Shown one piece after another: positions 56,692 to 64,000 of a stretch of 64,000 nucleotides of DNA. The first letter of the stretch is position 1; each line of letters opens with the position of its first letter. This stretch comes from Lolium rigidum (taxonomy: Eukaryota; Streptophyta; Magnoliopsida; Poales; Poaceae), in contig NC_061508.1 of the NCBI RefSeq assembly GCF_022539505.1, positions 38,496,256 to 38,560,255 on the forward strand. The letters are read 5' to 3'. The position numbers and the translations under genes were made by a program. The notes beneath the pieces were generated by a model, which was not told the DNA's origin, searched no databases, and saw nothing but the letters and a program-made list of their open reading frames with translations.

Positions 56692-57700
56692 TGATACGTC
56701 TCCGACGTATCGATAATTTCTTATGTTCCATGCCACTTTATTGATGATACCTACATGTTTTATGCACATTATATGTCATATTTATGCATTTTCTGGAACT
56801 AACCTATTAACAAGATGCCGAAGAGCCGCTTCGTTGTTCTCGCTGTTTTTGGTTTCAGAAATCCTAGTAAGGAAATATTCTCGGAATTGGACGAAATCTT
56901 CGCCCAGGGTCCTATTTTTGCACGAAGCTTCCAGAAGACCGAAGAGATAATGAAGTGGGGCCACGAGGTGGCCAGACCACAGGGCGGCGCGGCCTGGCCC
57001 CTGGCCGCGCCACCCTGTCATCTGGGCCCCTCGTGTGGCCCCCTGACCTACCCTTCCGCCTACTTAAAGCCTTCGTCGCGAAAACCCCAGTACCGAGAGC
57101 CACGATACGGAAAACCTTCCAGAGACGCCGCCGCCGCGAATCCCATCTCGGGGGATTCAGGAGATCGCTCTCCGCACCCTGCCGGAGAGGGGATTCATCT
57201 CCCGGAGGTCTCTTCATCGCCATGATCGCCTCCGGAGTGATGAGTGAGTAGTTCACCCCCGGACCATGGGTCCATAGCAAGTAGCTAGATGGTCGTCTTC
57301 TCCTTGTTGTGCTTCATTGTTGGATCTTGTGAGCTGCCTAACATGATCAAGATCATCTATATGTAATTCTATATGTTGTGTTTTTCGGGATCCGATGGAT
57401 AGAGAATACTATGTTATGGTGATTATCAATCTATTGTTTATGTGTTGTTTATGATCTTGCATGCTCTCCGTTATTAGTAGAGGCTCGGCCAAGTTTTTGC
57501 TCTTAACTCCAAGAGGGAGTATTTATGCTCGATAGTGGGTTCATGCCTTCATTGACACCTGGGATCGTGACGAGTAGGGTTCTAAGGTTGTGATGTGCTG
57601 TTGCCACTAGGGATAAAACATTGATTCTATGTCTAAGGATGTAGTTGTCGATTACATTACGCACCATACTTAATGCAATTGTCCGTTGCTTAGCAACTTA
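56692..57700 (+). repeat. Element-B-type LTR, plus strand, cut by the assembly gap
   Basis: It starts TGATACGTCTCCGACGTATC with a perfect 8-bp inverted repeat (GATACGTC/GACGTATC). It matches the complement of the element B LTR for ~1.0 kb and stops at the N run. About 580 bp of a full LTR are missing. Confidence 0.8.
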
Positions 57701-57800
57701 NNNNNNNNNNNNNNNNNNNNNNNNNNNNNNNNNNNNNNNNNNNNNNNNNNNNNNNNNNNNNNNNNNNNNNNNNNNNNNNNNNNNNNNNNNNNNNNNNNNN
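57701..57800. other. Assembly gap (100 N)
   Basis: Exactly 100 N, a conventional unknown-length gap. LTR sequence on the left and unrelated sequence on the right do not complete each other. Confidence 1.
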
Positions 57801-58320
57801 GTGGTCGCCCTTCGACCATTGGAGACGGTTGCGACTGCAGCGCCACCGAGGATAAACTCCCGCGAAGAGAAGCCTCACGCTCCCTGATGCGGATCCGACC
57901 TGCAGCAGCCACGAACAGCATGTGCCCAGGTGCCCTCGCCTCCATGACGAGCAGAAGGAGTAGGATTTGAAACGCGACCGCAGCCTTCAAATCCGCCGAA
58001 ACACGAGCTTATTAACAGAGACACCGACGCTGCTCCCGCCGGCCGCTCGCAGCACCTCGCTGCCACGACCAAGAAGAGCATCGCTGGAAACCACCACCCG
58101 CAGCTCAAGTGCGGAAGCAGCAAGCTCTGACAACCTAGCATAGAGCCAACTCCAAGCATAAAACGCCAAAATCTAGCTACAACTGTACAGGGGAAGGGAC
58201 CCTCACCCACCACGACGCCGGCTATCGCCGGAGAAGGGAGGGAGAGGGGCCAGCCGGCCCAGATTTAATGGTGGGGGAGAGGAGGGTGGGGCCCGTCTTG
58301 CCTTCCATTGATTGTAGCAT
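57801..58320 (-). mobile_element. 5' part of a GC-rich non-autonomous retroposon
   Basis: Read on the minus strand it begins near 58280 with 'CTCTCCCCCACC', continues 'TCTCCGGCGATAGCCGGCG' and resembles in style the 5' part of the other GC-rich retroposons here. It is cut by the gap. No target duplication could be tested. Confidence 0.4.
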
Positions 58321-59388
58321 CAGCCGGTTACAACTTACAACCACGTCCGCTCCAACTGTGGATCTTCCTCCGCGACAAAAACAATTCTTCCCACGACATT
58401 TTTGTGGATCTTCCTCCGCAACAAAAACAGACGCCAATGGGCCGCTGACCACCTTCCCACCCGACCTTCCTCCTCCATCGTGTTTCCTGCCCCTGACCGG
58501 GGCCTCTAGCTGCACCTCCCACCGGTGGCTCTACTTCGGCCACACCTCCCTTCGACGGCTCCCCTCCAGATGCATGTCCTTTGCCCGTGCCTTCATGGCC
58601 GATCTTCTCTGACCTCAGCTCCATCCAGTGGCTCCCCTATGGATGTGTGCCGTCACCCGCGCTTCCATCTAGCAAGCATCTCTACGGGTGTGCCCCTCTG
58701 GTCGCACGATCGTGTCCCCAACCAGTGGCCTGTCTCTCCCAGTCGCGATAGACGCGTTCTCCTCGAGCTCGTCCCGCGCCGGCAAGCTCGAATCAGCCGT
58801 GGTGGCTGTGAAGGTCGATTTTGTTGAGATTCCTTCGATGTTACATATGGTGCCACATTCTGATACATACGTGTATAAGTTTTGTGGTGTAAACCTGAGC
58901 AAAATGATACATCTATTTTTTATGTACGATACAGAAAATTGCACCAACGTTACATGTATCATGTAATGGTGGATAAGTTAGACAAAAATGTTAGATGCAT
59001 CACAGAGAATGTTGTATAATAATGCTGTATTTTTTGAAATGTTACATACACGAAGAGAAATGTTACATTCGGGATATTTTGTACCATTCGCAAAAAAAAA
59101 TCGTACCAAATTTTTTCGACTAAATGAAAATATTGGGACTGATGTTACATATTATGAAAATAATTGTTACATACGCACTGTTTTTGTATCACGCGATCGA
59201 ACGTGCAGAATTCGCTCACTTACCTTAGTCTAACGGTCCACAAGGAGGCTGATTTGTGGCTCTTTTACAGCCGCCTGATGACTAGCACTGGCCTTGTTTT
59301 TTTATGAAGTTTTGTAAAATGGTGGGATTATAAAGCCCTGGCCCAAACTATAATGGTATTTTTCAATTTTCTCGGCGCTCTTTGATAC
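58321..59388. other. No gene; degenerate 'GTTACAT' repeats
   Basis: 58321-58800 is GC-rich without a convincing frame. From ~58840 to ~59180 'ATGTTACAT' or 'GTTACAT' variants occur repeatedly at irregular spacing in AT-rich DNA, a pattern like the subterminal region of a DNA transposon. Ends were not found. Confidence 0.4.
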
Positions 59389-60897
59389 TCACTCAGTCGT
59401 GCAACCTCCTGCGTCCACCTCGAAACGCTTGATCAAATCAAGCAAATTAGCAAGTGACGACCCGCCCTCTTGCACCGCCGCCCTCGCCTTCTCCGAGAGC
59501 GCGAGTGCCTTCCGCCTCCTGCCCTCCCCCTCATCTCCTCCATCCATGATGCTCCTGACCGCCGCCTCCACCACCTCTCTCCCCACCACGATCTCTTTGT
59601 TATCTATCCGCCACACCAACGGCTCCTTGACCCCGATGCTCACGCCGATCCCCAGCACCTCCACGGCCAGCTTCTCGTTCAAGAACTGGTCGGAGAAGTG
59701 CGGCCACGTCACCACCGGCAGCCCGGCCGCGATCGCCTCCAGCGTGGAGTTCCAGCCGCAGTGCGTCACGAAGCCGCCCACCGCCGCGTGGTTCAGGATC
59801 AGCACCTGCGGCGACCAGCCTTTGATCAGCATGCCGCGCCCGGCGACGCGCTCCTCGAGGTCCCCCAGGAACTCGCGCACCGCCTCGCCGTAGTAATCCG
59901 GGTTCTTGAGGACCCAGATGAACGGGTGGCCGGACGCCTCCAGCCCGAGCCCCAGCTCCATGACCTGCTTCGGATCAGCATGCACGATGCTCCCGAAGCT
60001 GACGTACGCGACGCTGCTGGGCTCCTTCCCATCCAGCCACCGGATGCACTCGTCCGCAGCGATGGCGGTGGTCGTGTTCCCTCTCGCTGCCAGCGTCGCA
60101 GCGTACCGGTGGTAGAGCGAGACCGGGCCGATGGTCCACACCTTCATGTTCCTGGCGGCCGCGTACCCGGCCACGTACTCCGGCTCCATCTCCAGGAAGG
60201 AGTTCATGACGACGCCGTCCGCCTTGGCCCGCGCGCACTCGATGGCGTCAGCTAGGTGGTCGAACCCGGGTGCCCGGAAGAAGCCAGGGGCTTGCGCCCT
60301 CGTCACCTCGATCCTCTTCTCCAGCCCCGGCACGACCACCGGCTCGTTGTCATCGGCCACGCCTTCGTACGAGTTGAACCTCTCCACGTTGTGCTGGCAC
60401 AGGAGGCAGAAGGCACACATGCTGTACAAGCTGAGGCGGGGAACCTTCAGGTTCGCCGCGACACCCACGGTCCAGGAGTGGCAGAAGTCGGACACGATGC
60501 ACGTCGGGTACGGCGGGTGCTCGCGGAGGTGGCGCTCCAGCGGCGCCGCGAGGAGCGCCAGCGCGTCGAAGTAGTTCGTGTGGAGCGCCGGCGGGATCTT
60601 GTCGACGTCGTCGGCACCCTCGGGCAGGCCCACCGCGGCGCAGTCGAGCGGGAGCTCGACGAGCCGGATGGGCAGGCCGGACCGCCGAGCGAAGTCGATC
60701 GTCGGGCGGATGCGCGCGGCGTTGTACGGCGTGGCCACGACGCTGGCGAGCGCGCCGTGTGTGGCCAGCAGCATCGCGGTGTCCACCGCCGGGATCACGT
60801 GGCCCTGGTACATCAGCGGGACCAGCACGAAGTGCGCCTTAGCGGCGCTGCCGATGTCGTCGCCCCCCATGCCGTTTGATGCTCCTTGGTGACCCAT
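59389..60897 (-). CDS. UDP-glycosyltransferase, UGT73-like, intact and intronless
   Basis: The 502-aa protein is a family-1 glycosyltransferase that moves a sugar from UDP-sugar to a small acceptor in the cytosol. The N-terminal domain has the catalytic His33 in 'YQGHVIP' and the likely partner Asp137 in 'IVSDFCHSW'. The 44-residue PSPG box spans residues 361-404, from W361 (WSPQVLILNH) through HCGWNS to Q404; a final Gln is usual in enzymes that use UDP-glucose. The 'GWSPQVLILNH' and 'GFVTHCGWNSTLE' wording and the length fit UGT73-type (group D) enzymes, which act on flavonoids, terpenoids, hormones or xenobiotics; the acceptor cannot be read from sequence. The start is the first ATG of the frame. 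There is no frameshift or missing key residue. No clear TATA box is seen. Confidence 0.95.
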   Translation of the reverse strand: MGHQGASNGMGGDDIGSAAKAHFVLVPLMYQGHVIPAVDTAMLLATHGALASVVATPYNAARIRPTIDFARRSGLPIRLVELPLDCAAVGLPEGADDVDKIPPALHTNYFDALALLAAPLERHLREHPPYPTCIVSDFCHSWTVGVAANLKVPRLSLYSMCAFCLLCQHNVERFNSYEGVADDNEPVVVPGLEKRIEVTRAQAPGFFRAPGFDHLADAIECARAKADGVVMNSFLEMEPEYVAGYAAARNMKVWTIGPVSLYHRYAATLAARGNTTTAIAADECIRWLDGKEPSSVAYVSFGSIVHADPKQVMELGLGLEASGHPFIWVLKNPDYYGEAVREFLGDLEERVAGRGMLIKGWSPQVLILNHAAVGGFVTHCGWNSTLEAIAAGLPVVTWPHFSDQFLNEKLAVEVLGIGVSIGVKEPLVWRIDNKEIVVGREVVEAAVRSIMDGGDEGEGRRRKALALSEKARAAVQEGGSSLANLLDLIKRFEVDAGGCTTE

Positions 60898-61429
60898 GGC
60901 CGGCTGCCTCGGACTGGTACGAGATAGGGATGCACTGATCGATGCGTTCGGCGAAGCCTTTTGGGCCTGCCTTAAAAGAAGACCAGGTTCTGAATGCGAC
61001 GAATGCTTGCTGCCATCCTTGCCGGTGCCGGCATGGCACCAGCCACCAGATTCACTGGTCAGGTGATGTGTGGTTGACGACGTCTTTCTAGGATTTTCAG
61101 TTGTTGCGTTTGTCGGATCTGTAGAAGACGATCAGAATTTGGGTGCGTCCAGTTGTTGCTTGTCAAAGCTAGGCCTAGCTGCTAGTAGCAGGGATGGTAC
61201 CGAGGCCAAATGAGATTGACACCAAACTGTCACCGCTGACAGCATCTCCACGGGGCGCGTTCTAGAGATAAAATTGCTACTCAGTACGCACCTAGATTAC
61301 CGGCACTTTTTAAGTGCAGCCTATTCAACCAAAAATGTCGGCAATAGTTTTTGGAGGCAAAAAAAAATGTTGTATTTGCTTCGGTCGAGATTGCTTTTTA
61401 AAAAATGTTTTTAATTATTTTTTCAGGCA
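60898..61429. other. Upstream region of the UGT gene; no other gene
   Basis: Probable promoter side of the minus-strand UGT. 'GCATCTCCACGGGGCGCGTTCTAGAGATA' at ~61241 recurs diverged at ~61860 ('GCATCTTCATGGGGCGCGTTTTAAATAGAGATA'). Confidence 0.45.
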
Positions 61430-61680
61430 CTTCCAGAAATGCCATTATTTACTATTTTTGACACTTTTGAAGATGCCGCGGGATCTTTTTGCCGGTACTT
61501 TTTGAAGATGACACGGAATCTTTTTGCCGACACTTTTTTAAAAATGCCGCGAAATCTCTTTGTTGGCACTTTTTCAAAAATGTCATCCCAACTTTTTGCC
61601 GGCACTTTTAGAGGATGCCTCCAATTACTTTTTTAGGCTTTTAATTTTGGTGCCGCTGAATATTTTCTTAGGCATTTTTA
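61430..61680. repeat. Minisatellite, ~35-bp units
   Basis: About five to six diverged units of the form 'TTTTTGCCGGCACTTTTTGAAGATGCCGCGGAATC' are read in tandem (for example from ~61480, ~61515, ~61550, ~61587). Units differ by point changes and small indels. The reading frames across it are chance. Confidence 0.65.
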
Positions 61681-61901
61681 AAGTTGCTATACTGCCTGCA
61701 AACATTCAAGCAATCTAGCAGTCAAGCATACATTAAATTCAAGAATTCAAACAATGTTTAAAACCAATATTTCCAAGCAGTCTAGATCTCAAACCAACAT
61801 TTTGAAACATTCAAGGGTTCACAATCGAGGCATCTAACTTACATGAACAAAGCAGTCTAGCATCTTCATGGGGCGCGTTTTAAATAGAGATATACTTGCT
61901 A
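61681..61901. other. No gene; AT-rich
   Basis: Only short repeated words ('CATTCAAG', 'GCAGTCTAG') are seen. It ends at the Stowaway element. Confidence 0.45.
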
Positions 61902-62017
61902 CTCCCTCCGTCCCACACAAAAGTTGTATTAAATTTGAATGTAGTTAGACACTATCTAGTATGTAGATATGTTCAAATTTAGATAAATCTGAGACAAGTT
62001 TCATAGGACGGAGGGAG
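61902..62017. mobile_element. Stowaway-type MITE
   Basis: Terminal inverted repeat CTCCCTCCGTCCC / GGACGGAGGGAG, flanked by TA on both sides (61900-61901 and 62018-62019), 116 bp, AT-rich core. This is the Tc1/Mariner-related Stowaway pattern common in grasses. Confidence 0.93.
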
Positions 62018-62029
62018 TATTATTATTGA

Positions 62030-63262
62030 ACACACTAAAGAATCTTATGGAAAAAGAATCGTATGGAAAGTCGTCGAGTAAAGACTGCAGAAACATCTCA
62101 GTAATTGGAAAGGAAAATTACTATCTCCAGATGGAAGATTAGTCCTCATTAGTTCAGTACTCACAAACATGGTACTGCATATGATTTCTCTCTTTCAGCT
62201 GCCTAAAGGAGTTTCGCATAGATTAGACTATTCACGGTCTAGATTCTTTTGGTAAGGATATGGTGAAAATAAGAAATATCGGTTGACAAAGTGGAATGTT
62301 ATTTGTTGTCTTAAAGATCAAGGTGGACTTGGTGTCTATGATCTAGAGGTTAAAAACACAACCTTGCTTTAAAAATGGTTGGCTAGGTTATTAACCGGGG
62401 ATGGTGTATGTCAACAATTGTTGCGGAGAATGTATGTTGGCTCGAAAGCGTTCTTAGGTTAGATGGAAACCTCGAGACTCTCATTTTTAGGCTGGTACAT
62501 GGCTACTAAAAAACACTTTTTCCCATATGATTCTTTCTCCATAAGGGATGGATCGGGGATAAAGTTCTGGGGTGATAAATGGTTGCGGAGAACCACCCTT
62601 CGAGAACGGTATCCTTGTACGTCATATAGGTGATACTTAGCAAAGGTGACGCAAACATCTCCACCAAATATGACGTTCAGGCGTAATCTTGATTATATTA
62701 TATGTAATTAGTATCGTTGAATTCGTATTGAAAAGAACTTTCTAACGATATTAATTTCATACAAACAATGTTTATCTATTTGAAGTAATTCTTGGTCAAA
62801 CAAAAAGCACGTAAAACGAGGACGCCTTATTCCTTGAAACGGAGGTAGTACAAGTTTCGTATTAGGGTGGAAGCGATTGGATTGCAGTTATATGGTCGCT
62901 TTGGCTATGTAGGAATGACAAGATTTTTAATAATAAAGATTCTTCTCTTATGTAGGTTATCTACCGATGTACGGCTTTACTTCGCTCATGGTCGGTGCTT
63001 CAGCGCATGGAGGATCGCGACCTATTTACGGGGGTGCCTACATGGTTGGAGGTTATGGCGAAGGAATTTATTACCCAAAATGGGTGGCTCCATAATCGCA
63101 AGATTGCGGCTCCTTTAGCCTAGTTTATTACAATCTTATGTTGTTTCTTTTTGTACCCACTTTACGTGTGGTAGCTTCTTGGATAGCTGTGTGCATCTTA
63201 GTTGTGCAGAGGCCGGATGTAATGCTTAAAACTTTTAAATAAAAAAAGATCCCTTCATAAAA
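62030..63262 (+). mobile_element. LINE 3' part, decayed, with 3' UTR and A-rich tail
   Basis: Translation with stops reads the C-terminal part of plant LINE ORF2: 'WKGKLLSPDGRLVLISSVLTNM' at ~62108-62173, then 'LKDQGGLGVYDLEVKN' at ~62312-62358, and near the end 'FITQNGWLHNRKIAAP' to ~63117. Segment 62640-62850 is disrupted; its 'ACGGAGGTAGTA' at ~62839 looks like a Stowaway end. The 3' UTR has 'GCTGTGTGCATC' and 'GTTGTGCAGAGGCCGGATGTAATG', then A-rich tails to ~63262. Confidence 0.72.
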
Positions 63263-63269
63263 AAAGAAG

Positions 63270-64000
63270 GCGCCAGTAGGGGTGCCGACACCGCGCTATG
63301 GGGGGTGCGACGACACCTGCTTGGGGAGCGGTTGCACACACCGGCAACCTTAATAAGAAACCCTCAAAACAAATAAAACATTTTTATTGAGATAGATATT
63401 TGCATAGGATTTATTTTGAGATAGAAATATTACATAAGCTTCATTTTACATAATTGAAAATTTTGAAATGTCGATGAAACCTATACTAAAAGGCTGGTTA
63501 TGGCCCTCGCCTTCTTCGAAGTGAAGAAAGAACACCCAGTCACCCAAATTAGGGTGGCGCCTTCATCGCTGTAGAGGAAGAACATGCATAAACCTAACCT
63601 AGTGGCTTAAATTGGCAATTACCATTTTTGCTGCAAAGAAAGAACATCCGGAAACCTACTGATCGGGACTGTTGTTGTTGTTGTGGTAGTGCCTACGGCA
63701 CGAAGTGTTGTCAAACACCTTCACCCTGAGCTCGTCGTCGCCTTCCCACTTGAAGTTCACCAAGTACCCGACCTCGAGATCAAGGGTGGAGGCAAACTTA
63801 TCCCATCCAGTGTGGAGGAACATGTGGCCTTCCGTGTCGAACATCACCTCGACAGGCCACCAACAGAAGTAGCAGCTGGCATCCCGCAAGTGCAAGCTAG
63901 CCGGCTCCTAGCCGGCGAGATATTGCGTGAATTTCTCTGGAAGCCATTTTGAACCCAAAGGGTCGTCCTTGATGAGCACGACGACTTGGGGAAGCAGTCT
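63270..64000. mobile_element. Second B3-carrying element, right side cut by the window
   Basis: The non-coding part (~63500-63660: 'GAAAGAACACCCAGTCACC', 'GCAAAGAAAGAACATCC') parallels 3990-4125 of the complete Harbinger element, followed by a B3-like frame in the same orientation. Ends are not visible. Confidence 0.45.
63656..63998 (-). pseudogene. B3-like domain, diverged second copy with an in-frame stop
   Basis: The minus-strand reading has 'VVVLIKDDPLGSKWLPEKF', then an in-frame stop at ~63905, then 'HTGWDKFASTLDLEVGYLVNF' and 'LRVKVFDNTSC'. It aligns along its length with the ORF at 4125-4592 (G-W-x-K-F-A, L-x-x-G, V-K-V-F-D), with about half of the residues changed. The upstream part lies outside the window. 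The stop makes it a probable pseudogene unless translation starts at the Met at 63893-63895. Confidence 0.58.

Noticed and set aside
59470..60255. Long plus-strand frames opposite the UGT gene (also 60256-60879)
   Set aside because: They are antisense shadows of a GC-rich gene with no recognisable motif; the minus-strand frame has all UGT hallmarks.
61430..61680. CRISPR-like array
   Set aside because: Direct ~35-bp units without unique spacers in a plant nuclear context; it is a decayed minisatellite.
62839..62850. Complete second Stowaway MITE in the LINE
   Set aside because: Only one end (ACGGAGGTAGTA) is visible; no matching inverted end could be found within 300 bp.

Overview
The window is nuclear DNA of a large-genome grass, most likely a Triticeae or other Pooideae species. 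The evidence is a BARE/Angela-type Copia LTR, several Ty3/gypsy-like LTRs that start TGATACGT, CACTA, Harbinger, hAT, Stowaway and Helitron elements with grass-type ends, a tRNA-derived SINE, plant LINE fragments, GT/AG introns and high GC3 in the two host genes. There is one 100-base run of N (57701-57800), so this is assembly scaffold.

Host genes are few. A three-exon class-3 lipase of the oil-body-lipase type lies at 6635-8289 (+). An intact intronless UDP-glycosyltransferase lies at 59389-60897 (-). Three small exons at 16660-17043 (-) splice in phase into a coiled-coil polypeptide I do not recognise. Everything else is mobile DNA, much of it carrying pieces of genes.

Layout. 1-5.7 kb: retroposons, a complete CACTA (TSD TTG) and a complete Harbinger (TSD TAA) with a B3-like ORF. 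6.5-8.3 kb: lipase. 8.4-10.4 kb: a retroposon with TSD, and an old Copia LTR split by a SINE with TSD. 11.6-15.1 kb: a LINE 3' part split by a chimeric retroposon whose 5' end is U6 snRNA. 16.6-19.5 kb: coiled-coil exons and Harbinger-type elements. 19.6-43.2 kb: a plus-strand LTR element (5' LTR split by a hAT) that holds a minus-strand tandem LTR array, which itself holds a complete 6.7-kb minus-strand element (TSD ATTAC). 43.2-56.7 kb: a Copia element whose 5' LTR is split by nested Helitrons carrying a FAR1-domain gene fragment. 56.7-57.7 kb: another LTR running into the gap. 57.8-64 kb: retroposon, UGT gene, minisatellite, Stowaway, LINE and a second B3-like copy.

The most interesting pattern is in 19.6-43.2 kb. 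Four related LTR-element bodies share LTR start, a primer-binding site (degraded in one) and a two-hairpin RNA-like motif after the coding region, but each carries a different coding cassette: gag plus protease, a gag-like half, an unknown ORF, and an acidic Asp/Tyr-rich ORF. None shows reverse transcriptase or integrase. Three of the unrelated cassettes end in a similar tail (VD-x-S/P-x-L/F-D/N-V-T then stop). This looks like a non-autonomous chassis with exchangeable coding modules. Second is the U6-led chimeric retroposon, and third the Helitron inserted 13 bases inside another Helitron's 5' end.
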